A DNA stretch of 64,000 nt from JAWKIJ01 sp041394325 (lineage in GTDB: Bacteria > Actinomycetota > Acidimicrobiia > Acidimicrobiales > Microtrichaceae), in assembly GCA_041394325.1 (NCBI GenBank), contig JAWKIJ010000001.1, positions 806,001-870,000 on the forward strand. The letters are read 5' to 3'. The notes under the pieces were generated by a model. That model saw only the letters and a list, made by a program, of their open reading frames with translations. It did not search any database and was not told where the DNA came from. Within the stretch, counting starts at the first letter, position 1, and every line of letters starts with the position of its first letter. Made by a program: the position numbers and the translations under genes. Positions 10,020 to 19,175 of this stretch are shown piece after piece.

Positions 10020-10768
10020 GCCCGATCGCCTCCTCGTTCCGGTGTTGCCGTCGCATCGTGGGTCGCCAGGCGACGCGCCGCGTCGGACAAAACCGTGTAC
10101 AACTCGGCCTCGTCGGCACCTATCGCCTCGACGTGCGAAGCGACCGTCGCGCGGTCACCGCGCGCCGCCGGTCCGGTCAACGCCGCGACCGCTCCGACCT
10201 CCACGACGTTGTCGAGCGATCCGCATGCAAGCTCCCACATCGCATCCACCGGCACCCCGACCGCGGCACAGAGACGTTCGACCTGACCCATCAACGCGAC
10301 GAGGTGGTTGGACGCGACACAGGCGGCCGCGTGATAGCGCACGCGTTCGCCATCGGGCACCGCGAAACGTCGGCCGTCGAGCACGTCGACGACCTCGTGA
10401 ACGACCGGGTCGCCGGCGACGGCGAACCACGCACGCCGCAATCGACGAGCGCCGCGCTCCGCGTCGGGCATCGAGACGAGCGGATGGAGCGAACCGCGCC
10501 GCGGATGCGGAGCCAGGACGTCGAGCCCCAACGCGCCGGCGACATGGGCGACGACGGTGTTCCCGGCAGGTGCAATCCGTGCTGACACGTCGGCGACCGC
10601 GGTGTCGGCGACACACACCAGCACGAGATCCGCTCCGCCGGCAGCCTGCTCCACGGCACCGAGGTCTCGGCCGGCGACGCGACGGACCGGCCAGCCCGCC
10701 GACGTCAGGGCGTCGGCGAAGCTGCTCCCGGCACGGCCGGTGCCCACGACGGTTACGGCCCTGCTCAT
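10013..10768 (-). CDS. Rossmann-like / DUF2520 domain protein
   Basis: 251 aa. The N-terminal dinucleotide-binding fold (VTVVGTGRAGSSFADAL) is followed by a helical DUF2520 domain with the conserved YHAAACVASNHLVALMGQVERL segment. This family resembles NADP-dependent 6-phosphogluconate or ketopantoate reductase-type enzymes and is commonly found next to panC in actinobacteria, so a link to pantoate or pantothenate metabolism is likely but the reaction is not known. The start is ATG 10768, overlapping the folK stop by ATGA; a longer upstream frame is rejected. Confidence 0.85.
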   Translation of the reverse strand: MSRAVTVVGTGRAGSSFADALTSAGWPVRRVAGRDLGAVEQAAGGADLVLVCVADTAVADVSARIAPAGNTVVAHVAGALGLDVLAPHPRRGSLHPLVSMPDAERGARRLRRAWFAVAGDPVVHEVVDVLDGRRFAVPDGERVRYHAAACVASNHLVALMGQVERLCAAVGVPVDAMWELACGSLDNVVEVGAVAALTGPAARGDRATVASHVEAIGADEAELYTVLSDAARRLATHDATATPERGGDRAC

Positions 10769-11214
10769 CGCAACGGTCCGACCGATGACACCGCTCCGTC
10801 GGAGAGTTCGACGTCCTGTTCGGAGACGAGGTCCGGCGCGAGCTGGCGCAAAGGAGCGAGCACGAAGCGGCGCTGTTTCCATCGGGGATGGGGAACCTGC
10901 AGGACGGGGGACTCAACTGTCACGCCGTCGATCCAGATGATGTCGACGTCGAGGGTTCTGGGACCCCAACGCTCGCGTCGAACCCGGTGGGCCGCCGCCT
11001 CCAGTCGGTGACATACGCCCAGCAACGCCGTCGGGTCGAGGTCGGTGTCGAGCTCGACGACCATGTTGAGGAACGCGTCCTGTCGTGGCCCCCCGACCGG
11101 CGCCGTCTCGAACACGTCGGACTCGGCGACCACGCACGGCAACGACTCCACGGCTGCGAGCAGGTGCGCTCGTCGGTCGCCCAGGTTGGACCCGAGCCCC
11201 AGGAACGCGCGCAA
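10765..11214 (-). CDS. folK: 2-amino-4-hydroxy-6-hydroxymethyldihydropteridine pyrophosphokinase
   Basis: 149 aa. It transfers pyrophosphate from ATP to 6-hydroxymethyl-7,8-dihydropterin in folate synthesis. Signatures are LGLGSNLGDR at the N-terminus, NMVVELDT and the HPPK motif RERWGPRTLDVDI with the metal-binding Asp pair. The start is a TTG codon at 11214, 12 bases after the folB stop. The 3' end overlaps the next gene as ATGA, which suggests translational coupling. Confidence 0.94.
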   Translation of the reverse strand: MRAFLGLGSNLGDRRAHLLAAVESLPCVVAESDVFETAPVGGPRQDAFLNMVVELDTDLDPTALLGVCHRLEAAAHRVRRERWGPRTLDVDIIWIDGVTVESPVLQVPHPRWKQRRFVLAPLRQLAPDLVSEQDVELSDGAVSSVGPLR

Positions 11215-11226
11215 CGCCGGCCGCTC

Positions 11227-11643
11227 TCAGTGCGGGGCATCCGACGACGCCGCGTCGATCCGGATGCGATGGATGCGGACCCCCGCGGTGGCGAGGTCCT
11301 CGGGCACGGGTGGGCGGAGCTTGCGGACCGAGACCGTCACCGAGCTGACGGCGTCGTGGCGGAGCACGGCGGCGGCTACCCGTTCCGCGAGGGTTTCCAT
11401 CAGGTCGACGTGTTCCCCGGTGGCGACGGTCGCCACCGAGGTACACAGTTCGCCGTAGTCCACCGTCCGGCCGAGGTCGTCGGTGCTCCCGGCGTCGCGG
11501 AGGCCCGTCTCGACATCGAGGTCGAACTCGAAGGGCTGGGGACGAGCGTGCTCCTCGGCCAGCACGCCACATCGCGCCAGGACCCGCAGACCGCGGAGCT
11601 CGATCCGGTCGGCGCGACGCGGTGGATCGCCCACCCCGCTCAC
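11227..11643 (-). CDS. folB: Dihydroneopterin aldolase
   Basis: 138 aa. It converts 7,8-dihydroneopterin to the hydroxymethylpterin used by FolK. The family pattern is present: IELRGLRVLARCGVLAEEHARPQPFEFDL, the DLGRTVDYGEL segment, LMETLAERVA, and VSVRKLRPP near the C-terminus. The start is GTG 11643. It forms a fol run with the folK gene downstream and folP upstream. Confidence 0.93.
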   Translation of the reverse strand: MSGVGDPPRRADRIELRGLRVLARCGVLAEEHARPQPFEFDLDVETGLRDAGSTDDLGRTVDYGELCTSVATVATGEHVDLMETLAERVAAAVLRHDAVSSVTVSVRKLRPPVPEDLATAGVRIHRIRIDAASSDAPH

Positions 11644-11679
11644 CCGACGCCGATCGTCTCGCCACCGAGGGCACGCGCC

Positions 11680-12195
11680 TCAGGCACGGTCCGAAACCAG
11701 TCTCGCCGCCGCCGCGACGATCTCCCGTCCGGACGGTGCGAGCTCCCGCGAGGTGATCTGCTCGAGGGTGAACACCGCGGCGGGCTGCTCGGGGACCAGA
11801 CCCGACCACACGAGATAACCGGCCATGACCCCGACGAGTCGGTCGCCCAGTTCCTCGTAGTGGAAGAGTGACTTGTTGCCACTGGAGATGAGGCGTTGGA
11901 TCTCCGAGTAAAGCGATCGGAGGTAGCTCGGGTACTCGTCGGGCGACGGGATCGGACGGTGAAGCCACTTCACGTCGAACTCGTCGTAGTTGTGCAGGTT
12001 GTGCGGCGCCTGGATGAGGCTCACGACCGGATCGAAACCGTGTTCCCGGATCCAGATGATCTCCTCCTGTCGACGGACCTTGCGATGGTTCGGGCCGAAG
12101 CCACCGGGCCGCTCGCACACGGCGAGCCGGTCCTCGATGATCCAATGGAAATGGCGGGGCGAGATGCCCTGCGCCCATTTTCCCTTCGCTACCAC
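11680..12195 (-). CDS. Phosphatase-like protein lacking the catalytic cysteine, in the folate cluster
   Basis: 171 aa. The layout resembles small protein-tyrosine/dual-specificity phosphatases (CDKN3-like): FHWIIEDRLAVCERPG near the N-terminus, VVSLIQAPHNL, then a loop where the CX5R active site is expected. That loop reads FHYEELGDRLVG (about residues 111-122), so the nucleophilic cysteine is missing while Arg119 is kept. Start is GTG 12195 with GAGGAG six bases upstream. It overlaps the folP 3' end by seven bases. Function is unknown; an alternative is dephosphorylation of dihydroneopterin phosphate by an altered mechanism, which is speculation based on location. Confidence 0.65.
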   Translation of the reverse strand: MVAKGKWAQGISPRHFHWIIEDRLAVCERPGGFGPNHRKVRRQEEIIWIREHGFDPVVSLIQAPHNLHNYDEFDVKWLHRPIPSPDEYPSYLRSLYSEIQRLISSGNKSLFHYEELGDRLVGVMAGYLVWSGLVPEQPAAVFTLEQITSRELAPSGREIVAAAARLVSDRA

Positions 12196-13097
12196 GTAGC
12201 ACTCCTCGCGTCGTTCGTGCAGTCCTCCCCCGCCACCGACGCGCCCCGCTCCGCCACAGCGGCCGCCGCCACATGGGGAGCGACGTCGTGGACGCGGATC
12301 ATCCGCGCGCCGGTGCGCACGGCCCATGTCGTCATGACCAGCGACGCCTCGAGCCGGTCGTCGATCGGAGCGGGAACCGCGTCCCGATCGAGGCGGTCGA
12401 GGTCGTCGAAGGTCGAGGTCGGTGCCGACCCGCCATCGATACCCGCTCCGTCATCGGCGGCTGCCGTCAAGACGCCGAGGGTCCGCTTGCGGCTGACGCC
12501 AAGGGCGACCGGGAGGCCGGTGGCGACGAGAACGTCCAGATTGGCAACCAGGTCCACGTTGTGGCTCGTGGTCTTCCCGAACCCGAAACCGGGATCCACC
12601 CACACCTCGTCCACGCCGTCGCGGCGAGCCACCGCTGCCACCTCGACCAGGCGACGGGCCACCTCCGCCACCACGTCCCGGTAGTGCGGTGCGGCCTGCA
12701 TCGTCGCCGGCTCACCCTTCATGTGCATCGCCACCCACGCCACACCCGTGTCGGCCGCCACCTTCCACAGCGACGCACTGATGTCGTTGAGCATCGTCGC
12801 CCCGGCACCGATGGCGGCACGGGCCACGGACTCGTGACGGGTGTCCACCGAGATTCGTACCGTGGGGTGGACCGATACCAGGGCCTCGATCACGGGAACG
12901 ACGCGGTCCCGTTCGGTGGCCTCGGTCACCGGGGTCGCCCCCGGTCGGGTGGACTCTCCGCCGACGTCGATCACCGAGGCACCCTCGGCGACCATCCGTG
13001 CACCGTGGGCGACGGCCGACTCGACGTCGACGAACAGTCCTCCGTCGCTGAAGGAGTCGGGGGTGACGTTGAGAACGCCCATCACCTCGGTGATCAC
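12189..13097 (-). CDS. folP: Dihydropteroate synthase
   Basis: About 302 aa. It joins p-aminobenzoate to dihydropterin pyrophosphate. Both DHPS signatures are clear: MGVLNVTPDSFSDGG and DVGGESTRPGA. Downstream come ISVDTRHESVA, MLNDISA, VWVDPGFGFGKT and the substrate-binding SRKRTLG loop. The start is taken as GTG 13097; the frame is open further upstream and another GTG lies a few codons inside, so the exact start is uncertain. A loop between SRKRTLG and the final helices is longer than usual (DDGAGIDGGSAPTSTFDD). Confidence 0.93.
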   Translation of the reverse strand: MITEVMGVLNVTPDSFSDGGLFVDVESAVAHGARMVAEGASVIDVGGESTRPGATPVTEATERDRVVPVIEALVSVHPTVRISVDTRHESVARAAIGAGATMLNDISASLWKVAADTGVAWVAMHMKGEPATMQAAPHYRDVVAEVARRLVEVAAVARRDGVDEVWVDPGFGFGKTTSHNVDLVANLDVLVATGLPVALGVSRKRTLGVLTAAADDGAGIDGGSAPTSTFDDLDRLDRDAVPAPIDDRLEASLVMTTWAVRTGARMIRVHDVAPHVAAAAVAERGASVAGEDCTNDARSATW

Positions 13098-13186
13098 GAC
13101 CGCGATAGTAGGAGTCGCGGCCGAGACGTTCGCCCGGCGCTGGACCCGGTGGCCACCCGCCCACCGACCGACGGCGACATCGCGGG

Positions 13187-13771
13187 TCAGGAACCGCTTA
13201 TCAGGCGCATCACCTCGGCCCGCGACGAACTGTCCGAACGGAAGAGCCCGCGAACGGCGGAGGTCACGGTGAGGGTGCCGGGCTTGCGGACGCCGCGCAT
13301 CGCCATGCACAGGTGCTCGGCCTCCATGACCACGACGACACCCCTCGGTGCGAGCGCCCGCTCCATCGAGTCGGCCACCTGGGTGGTGAGTCGCTCCTGG
13401 ACCTGCGGCCTGCGGCTCGTCTCGTCGACGAGCCGGGCGAGCTTCGACAGTCCCGTGATCCGTCCGTCCACGGAGGGGATGTAGCCCACATGCGCTCGAC
13501 CGAAGAACGGGACCAGGTGGTGCTCACACATCGAATAGAAGGGGATGTCGCGCACCAACACCAACTCGTCGTGGTCCGCGGCGAACGTCGTGTCGAGGTG
13601 CCGGGCGGGGTCCATGTGCAACCCTGCGCAGGTCTCGGCGAACATGCGAGCGACGCGTCCGGGTGTGTCGGACAACCCTTCGCGATCGGGATCCTCCCCG
13701 ATCGCCGCGAGGATCTCCCTGACGGCCGCCTCGATCCTCGAGAGGTCCATTTCGCTCTGCTCTTTGCTCAC
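13187..13771 (-). CDS. folE: GTP cyclohydrolase I
   Basis: 194 aa. First step of tetrahydrofolate synthesis: GTP to dihydroneopterin triphosphate. The zinc site is CEHHLVPFFGRAHVGYIP (Cys82, His85) with Cys155 in EAEHLCMAMRGV; the DTPGRVARMFAE and LSKLARLVD motifs are standard. GTG 13771 is chosen as start because AGGAG lies five bases upstream; the same frame is open through hpt but that part is not FolE. The gene often found between hpt and folE in actinobacteria, ftsH, is absent. Confidence 0.95.
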   Translation of the reverse strand: MSKEQSEMDLSRIEAAVREILAAIGEDPDREGLSDTPGRVARMFAETCAGLHMDPARHLDTTFAADHDELVLVRDIPFYSMCEHHLVPFFGRAHVGYIPSVDGRITGLSKLARLVDETSRRPQVQERLTTQVADSMERALAPRGVVVVMEAEHLCMAMRGVRKPGTLTVTSAVRGLFRSDSSSRAEVMRLISGS

Positions 13772-13835
13772 TCGTACTCCTGTGCTGTGCGCGTCGCCTT
13801 CACCGCGCGTCCGCCCGACCGCGCCGGTCGACCTG

Positions 13836-14389
13836 TCAGAACCGTTCCGGGGACGCGTACCGCGCGATGTAGTCGAGGTTGCGCAACCGTTGCCCCGCAT
13901 CGAGCCCGTAACCCACGACGTAGTCGTCGTGGTCCAGTTCAAACCCCACGTAGTCGAGGCGCCGGCCGTCGCCCGCCGGGGCCGCCCGGGCGAGCAACGC
14001 GCAAACCGACAGCGCGCGGGATCCCGGGCCTCCAGGCTGCGCCGGAGGTACCGCAACGTCCGGCCGCTGTCGATGATGTCCTCGACCAGGATCACGTCAC
14101 GCCCGGCGATGCTCTCGTCGAGGTCCTTCAACAGGCGGACCACTCCCGAGGATCGGGTTGCGCTGCCGTAGGACGCCACCGAGATGAAGTCGAGTTCCAC
14201 GGGGAGGTCGATGCAGCGCACGAGGTCGGTGACGAAGGCGTAGGCCCCCTTGAGGACACAGACCACGACGGGTTCGCGACCGGCGAAGTCGGCGGTGATC
14301 CGCGCTCCGATCTCGCGGACCCGGTCCTGGATCGCCTCGGCGGAGATGAGGCACTCGCCGATCCGCTCGTCGTCGTCGGTGAAGGGCAC
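13836..14389 (-). CDS. hpt: Hypoxanthine phosphoribosyltransferase, frameshifted
   Basis: Purine salvage: hypoxanthine or guanine plus PRPP to IMP or GMP. The N-terminal frame carries VVCVLKGAYAFVTDLVR and the PRPP-binding motif VILVEDIIDSGRTL. After SLEARDPA the frame breaks at about 14011-14020; the rest continues one base off as LSVCALLARAA, then DYVGFELDHDDYVVGYGLD and IARYASPERF, ending at 13836. Restoring one base gives about 184 aa, the normal family length. Start is GTG 14389, six bases after the likely tilS stop. Confidence 0.88.
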
Positions 14390-14395
14390 GCCCCG

Positions 14396-15394
14396 TCAAC
14401 CATAGAGGCTCGTGACCCACGACCTCGTCGTGGAGAGTCACGGGCGGCGCGGCCGTGCCCGGCGACGGACCGCCCTGTCCGCGTTCGATGCGCAGGCGGC
14501 CCCGGGTACGTGCAATCCTCCAGCCGCCGACGACGTCGGCGGCGACGGCGTCCCCACGGGCCACCTCCAACATCCGCGCCACCGCCGCCGCCGATGGCGC
14601 ATAGGGAGCCGGTCTCCTCCCGCCACCATCTGCGCATCAGCTCGCGCGCCAACCCGAGCGGTGCCTGTGCCACCGCGGCGGCGTCGGAGGGATCGACGGC
14701 CGTCGCATCGAGCGCCCGGTCCACACCGTCCATCAGGTCCCGCTGGAGGCCCGCCGCACGCGCCAGCAACGGGGCGACGTCGCCCGGCGACGTCGCCGAG
14801 CAGTGGCAGGACGTCGTTCCTCAACCGCGTGCGCGTAAAGCGTGGATCGTCGTTCATCGGGTCGTGCACCACGTCGAGGTCGAGTGCACGGCACAAGGCG
14901 ACGGTCTCGGCGCGCCGCAAGCCGAGCAGCGGCCGACGCTCAGGCGACATCGCCGACAACCCCTCGGGACCCGTCCCGCGAATCAGGAACCACAGCACCG
15001 TCTCGGCCTGGTCGTCGAGGGTGTGGCCGAGCAGTGCGTGGGGGCCGAGGGGGCGACGTCGGGCCTCGCGCACGGGCCTCCAGGTTGGGCCCGCGGCCAC
15101 CCGGACCCGCACCGTTTCGAACGCGAATCCGAACGTGGTGGCGAGCCCCTCCACGAGGGCGGCCTCGGAGTCGGAGTCCGGACGGAGACCGTGGTCGACG
15201 TGGCGCACGATCCCCTTGATCCCGGCCGCGGCCGCGAGCACGGTCAGGGCGGTGGAGTCCGGCCCACCGGACACGGCGAGGACGGCCTCGCTCTGCTCGG
15301 GAAACGAGCACCGGGCCAACAGGGCGGCGACCATCTCACATGTCGGAAGACCGGCCGGGGCCGGGTGTCCCCGGCCGGGGGAGGGATCGGACAA
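14396..15394 (-). CDS. tilS: tRNA(Ile)-lysidine synthase, with at least two frameshifts
   Basis: It modifies C34 of the AUA-reading tRNA-Ile. The N-type ATP pyrophosphatase loop is AVSGGPDSTALTVLA, followed by HVDHGLR, GHTLDDQAETVLWFLIRGTG and RTRLRNDVLPLL. The frame breaks near 14783 (G-run), resumes as PLLARAAGLQRDLMDGVDRALD, and breaks again at about 14603-14612, resuming as PYAPSAAAVARMLEVARGD. The 3' end is unclear and is placed at the TGA just before hpt. TilS is normally essential, so sequencing error is more likely than loss. The start may be TTG 15394 or ATG 15334. Confidence 0.85.
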
Positions 15395-15400
15395 CGGCCG

Positions 15401-16505
15401 TCAGCGACCGGCCACCAACGCGCGTCGGGCCCCTTCGGTCCCGGCCGCGTACCCCGGCGCGTCGATCCTGGCGATCCACTCGTTCGGACGGCGGATCTCC
15501 TCGAGGGTCGGCAACGTGGAAGGGCCGTCGAAGGCGCGGTCCAGCAGCCTCGGACCCCCACCGCCTCGACCGCCTCGATGAAGCGCTCACCCTGCTCGTA
15601 CTGGTTGAGCTTCGCCTCGATCCCGATGAGCTTCTGCAGGACCCGTGTCGGCACCGATCCGTGGTGGCGGCGGTTGCGCAGCACCTCGCCGAATCGCTCG
15701 GCGGAGGGATTCGATCGCCCCCGGCACGGTCCATCGTCACGTCGCCGTGGCCTTCGAGCAGGCTCATCAGCCCTCCCACCCGATCCATGGTCTCCCGCTG
15801 CCGCCGGTCGGCGAACAGCGCGACCACCCCGCCGTCGTCGAGGGGGTTTCGTCGCTGCCGGATCGCCTCGGCCACGCGGCCGAGGGCGTCGAACAGGCGC
15901 GCCGGATCGGGGTCCGCCATCGTCATCAACGAACTGACCTGTTCGAGGAAGTAGTGCCGCAACCACGGCTTGCCGGTGAACTGGGTCCGGTGCGTGACCT
16001 CGTGCAACGCGACCCACAGACGGAATTCCCGATTCGGAAAGGAGTGTCTGTTCTCGAGCGCGGCGATGTTGGGGCCCACGTAGTAGACGATGTCCTGGTC
16101 GTCGGGGTCCTCGTCCTCGAGCACCAACAGGTCGTACTGGCCGAGGACCCGTGTCGACATCCAGCCCAACAACACCCCCAGTTCCGCACCGGCCACCTTC
16201 GCGGAGGCGAACGCGGTGGGACCCCGGCCGAGGTGTTCCTCCAGCCGATCGGTCATCGGACGCAGCATCCGCTTGAACGACGCGATGTTGGCCCTCACCC
16301 AGGCCTCACGATCCACCACCCGGGCACGCGCGGCGCCCGCCTCGCTCCGCCAACCCGTGTGGGCCTCCACCAGCGTCTGTGCCTGGGCGGTCAGATCCTC
16401 GAAGTCGGCGACGAGGCCGGCCTCCGCATCGCGGTCGTGGGGTGCCCGTCGTGCGATGGTGGTGGCGACGACCTGTGCCGTGCGCCAGTCGATCGCGGAA
16501 GGCAC
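15401..16505 (-). CDS. Zinicin-like zinc metallopeptidase (DUF2342-type), two frameshifts
   Basis: About 368 aa after correcting two one-base losses. The catalytic zinc motif is HEVTH within LWVALHEVTHRTQFTGKPWLRHYFLEQVSSLM. Proteins of this family lie next to tilS in many actinobacteria and are annotated as zinc-dependent metalloprotease or coenzyme F420 biosynthesis-associated; their substrate is unknown. The frames break at C5 runs 15718-15722 and 15555-15559 (plus strand), each missing one base. The third frame ends ...RALVAGR at 15401, six bases from the tilS start. The start is GTG 16505. Confidence 0.85.
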
Positions 16506-16517
16506 GGTCGACGAGTG

Positions 16518-16682
16518 CTACTTGCGGGGGTAACGGGTGCGGGTCACCTTGAAGAGATAGCCCGCGATGGTCGCGACGATCGCGAGGACGGTGGCCGCCG
16601 TGAGCAACACCGCCAGCCAGAAGTGCCAGACGTGGGCGCCCTTTTCGGCCTCGGCACCGATCATCGCGAGAAGTCCAAGCAT
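16518..16682 (-). CDS. Small single-span membrane protein
   Basis: 54 aa from ATG 16682. One transmembrane helix is evident (FWLAVLLTAATVLAIVATIAGYLF), followed by a basic tail (KVTRTRYPRK) that should face the cytoplasm. It lies between the anti-sigma factor and the metallopeptidase in the same direction, 12 bases upstream of the latter. No family recognised. A longer start at 16721 is possible. Confidence 0.6.
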   Translation of the reverse strand: MLGLLAMIGAEAEKGAHVWHFWLAVLLTAATVLAIVATIAGYLFKVTRTRYPRK

Positions 16683-16730
16683 CACCTGCGAGCTTAGGGC
16701 GTTTCGGGGCGGACGCGACAAAACCGGCCC

Positions 16731-16979
16731 TTACCGCCCGCTTTCCTCCGCGCACGCCCGCAGCGCCGCCGCCACACGCGCGCGCAGCTCCTCGGGACAC
16801 CGCTCGCGGCAACGGTCCGCGACGATCCTTCGTATCTCCATCTCGAAGTCGAACTGCTCGAGGCACGACGAGCAGAGACGGAGGTGGCCCTCCACCTCCA
16901 CCCTGAGCTCCTCGGTGAGCTCACGGTCGAGATAGGAATAGAGTTCGGCGAGGGCGGTCTCGCAGCGGTCGTCGTTCAT
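16731..16979 (-). CDS. rsrA: Zinc-binding anti-sigma factor, RsrA-like
   Basis: 82 aa. The HX3CX2C zinc motif is HLRLCSSC (His32, Cys36, Cys39), with an N-terminal Cys6 and extra cysteines at 57, 61 and 76. This is the redox-sensing ZAS family: thiol oxidation ejects zinc and releases the partner sigma factor. Start is ATG 16979 with GAGGA four bases upstream. It follows the sigma gene by 58 bases in the same direction. Confidence in the exact RsrA assignment is moderate; ZAS anti-sigma factor is safe. Confidence 0.82.
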   Translation of the reverse strand: MNDDRCETALAELYSYLDRELTEELRVEVEGHLRLCSSCLEQFDFEMEIRRIVADRCRERCPEELRARVAAALRACAEESGR

Positions 16980-17037
16980 CTGGTCCTCGACGATCCTTCC
17001 CACGCGGCACCGCGGATCACGGCGGCGGACACCGCGG

Positions 17038-17616
17038 TCACGTCACCGGCTCCGTCGGTTCGACGAGGCCGCGAGCAACCGCAAAATCCCACAACGACCG
17101 TTGCAACGCCTTTCTTCCCCGATGGAGCCTGCTCATCACCGTCCCGATCGGCACGTCTGTGAACTCGGCGATCTCCTTGTAGGAGAAGCCCTCCACGTCT
17201 GCCAACAGGACCGGCAGGCGGAAGCGCTCCGGGAGCGCGTCCACGGCCCGTTTCACCTCGGCCTCTGTGAGCACGTCCATGAGCTGATCCTCGGCGCTCG
17301 TACCCGCGGTTGCGGCCGAGAGCGAGCCGAGGCGCTTGTACAGGTAGCGATCCTCGACGTCGTCCAACTCGGACTCGACCGGCCGGCGTTGACGCGCCCG
17401 ATAGCCGTTGATGTAGGTGTTGGTGAGGATTCGGTACAACCAGGCCCGGAGGTTGGTGCCCTCCTCGAATCGTCCGTAGCCGCGGTAGGCACGCAGGTAG
17501 GTCTCCTGCACCAGGTCCTCGGCGTCCGCTCGATTGCGCGTCATGCGCATCGCCGCGCCGTACAGCGCGTCCATATACGGCATGGCGGCGTCGGCGAACG
17601 TTGCCGGGTCGGCCAT
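17038..17616 (-). CDS. sigR: ECF sigma factor, SigR/SigH family
   Basis: 192 aa from ATG 17616. Region 2 includes NRADAEDLVQETYLRAYRGYGRFEEGTNLRAWLYRILTNT (core binding and -10 recognition); region 4 is LPVLLADVEGFSYKEIAEFTDVPIGTVMSRLHRGRKALQ. These are typical of the redox-stress sigma factor SigR/SigH of actinobacteria, which responds to thiol oxidation together with its ZAS anti-sigma factor, encoded just downstream. It is divergent from the NuoF-like gene with a 45-base gap. Confidence 0.9.
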   Translation of the reverse strand: MADPATFADAAMPYMDALYGAAMRMTRNRADAEDLVQETYLRAYRGYGRFEEGTNLRAWLYRILTNTYINGYRARQRRPVESELDDVEDRYLYKRLGSLSAATAGTSAEDQLMDVLTEAEVKRAVDALPERFRLPVLLADVEGFSYKEIAEFTDVPIGTVMSRLHRGRKALQRSLWDFAVARGLVEPTEPVT

Positions 17617-17661
17617 CGGCCAAGGGTATCGGCCGCGGCCGTCGGCTCCTATCGTGTCGTC

Positions 17662-19056
17662 GTGGCCGGGTCGTACCTCTTGCGGGACGAGCCGTGCGGC
17701 ACGATCGGCGAGTACGTCGCGGCGGGTTTCGGCGACGGGGTGCGCGTCGCACGGGGTCTCGGTCGAACGGGGATCGCCGAGGCGCTCGCCGGGAGCGGCC
17801 TGCGCGCACGCGACCACACGGCGGTCGACCTGTCGGTCAAGTGGGCGGAGTTCGCACGTGGGGGCGACGACCTCGGGGACCGGTACCTCGTGGTCAACGC
17901 GACCGATGCGGAGCCCGGGTCCTTCAGCGACCGGGCGTTGATCAGGTCCAACCCGTTTGCGGTCGTCGAAGGCGTGGTCGCGTGTGCCATCGCGACGGGG
18001 GTCTGCGAGGCCTTCGTCGCGTTACGGGGATCGTTCCACGCCGAGTACGACGTGATGGTGCGGGCACTGGCCGAGGCAGAACTCGCCGGTTGGCTCGAGT
18101 CGGTGAGCGTCAAGTGCGTGCGTACCCCCGACGCCCATCTCGTCGGCGACGACCGCGCGCTCCTGGAGTGCATCGAGGGACGCCCACCCGTGCCTCGCCG
18201 CGGCCCGCCGGAATTGGACGGGCTCTTCCGGGATCGTCCCGGCGGGGTGGATCGTTCCGCCGGCGGAGCCCCGCCCGGGTCCCGACGATCGAACCCCACC
18301 CTGGTCGAGACGCCCGAGACCCTGGCGACCGTTGCTGCCATCGTCGCCAACGGCGGTCGTTGGTTCAGATCGTTGGGCACGGCGCTCTCGCCCGGATCCC
18401 TTCTGTGCACGGTCACCGGCGATGTGGTCCACCCGCGGGTCGCCGAGGTCGAGCTGGGAACGACGCTCCGCACGGCGGTCGAGACCGTCGGCGAGGGTTT
18501 CCGGGGTTCGCCCCGCGGGGTGTTGAACGGCGTCAGCTCGCCGGTCATGGGGCGCTCCCGGCTGGCGGCTCCGCTGAGCTGGGAAGGCCTCGGCCAGGTG
18601 GGTGCCAACGTCGGGAGGGCTGCGTTCGTGGTCCTCGGCGACGACGCCGACATGGTCGCGGTCGCGTCACAGGTGTCCTCGTACCTTCACGTCGAAAGTT
18701 GTGCCCTGTGCCCCGCGTGCAAGTTCGGCGGAGGCGAGGTCGCCGCGCACCTCCAGCGCTTGGCGGCGGGCGCCGGGTCGGCGCGGGACGTGGAGTTGAT
18801 GCACCGCCGGCTTGCCACGATCGACGACGACGCCCGATGCGGCCTGGCACTGCGACATCGAGACGTCGTGACCTCCCTGCTGCGCGCGTTCCCCGGCGAC
18901 GTGCTCGACCCACCCGAGCGGCCTCGCGACGGCCGCGTCTACGTCGGCGACCTCGTCGAGCTCGACGTACTCGGGGCGCGATACGACGAGACCCGCGTCT
19001 TCAAGCGAGCCGACTGGTCATACGCGGACACCCCGGTACTGCTCGCCCGGCGCTGA
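17662..19056 (+). CDS. NuoF-like (complex I 51-kDa family) flavoprotein, stand-alone
   Basis: 464 aa from GTG 17662. It resembles NADH-quinone oxidoreductase subunit F: LVVNATDAEPGSFSDRALIRSNPFAVVEGVV corresponds to the FMN-binding region, and YLHVESCALCPACKFG (Cys347, 350, 353) to the N3-type [4Fe-4S] site. No other Nuo subunits are nearby. The middle contains a Pro/Arg/Gly-rich insert (about residues 175-210). Stand-alone NuoF-like proteins may act as NADH-dependent electron donors, but the partner is unknown. It is divergent from sigR, so shared redox regulation is possible. Confidence 0.75.
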   Translation: MAGSYLLRDEPCGTIGEYVAAGFGDGVRVARGLGRTGIAEALAGSGLRARDHTAVDLSVKWAEFARGGDDLGDRYLVVNATDAEPGSFSDRALIRSNPFAVVEGVVACAIATGVCEAFVALRGSFHAEYDVMVRALAEAELAGWLESVSVKCVRTPDAHLVGDDRALLECIEGRPPVPRRGPPELDGLFRDRPGGVDRSAGGAPPGSRRSNPTLVETPETLATVAAIVANGGRWFRSLGTALSPGSLLCTVTGDVVHPRVAEVELGTTLRTAVETVGEGFRGSPRGVLNGVSSPVMGRSRLAAPLSWEGLGQVGANVGRAAFVVLGDDADMVAVASQVSSYLHVESCALCPACKFGGGEVAAHLQRLAAGAGSARDVELMHRRLATIDDDARCGLALRHRDVVTSLLRAFPGDVLDPPERPRDGRVYVGDLVELDVLGARYDETRVFKRADWSYADTPVLLARR

Positions 19057-19175
19057 CCCGGCAACGGCCGATGGCGGGAGGAGGGCGGAAAAGCCCGAGG
19101 TGGTATCGTCGGCGGATCCACCATGCCCGGGACCCGACGAGGCTCGGAGCGACACCGTATGTAAGGGGAATGGCG

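Noticed and set aside
13187..14389. A fused HPRT-GTP cyclohydrolase protein of 400 aa
   Set aside because: The joining frame is open only because hpt has lost a base. The true hpt end is in another frame at 13836, and folE has its own GTG start with a good ribosome site.
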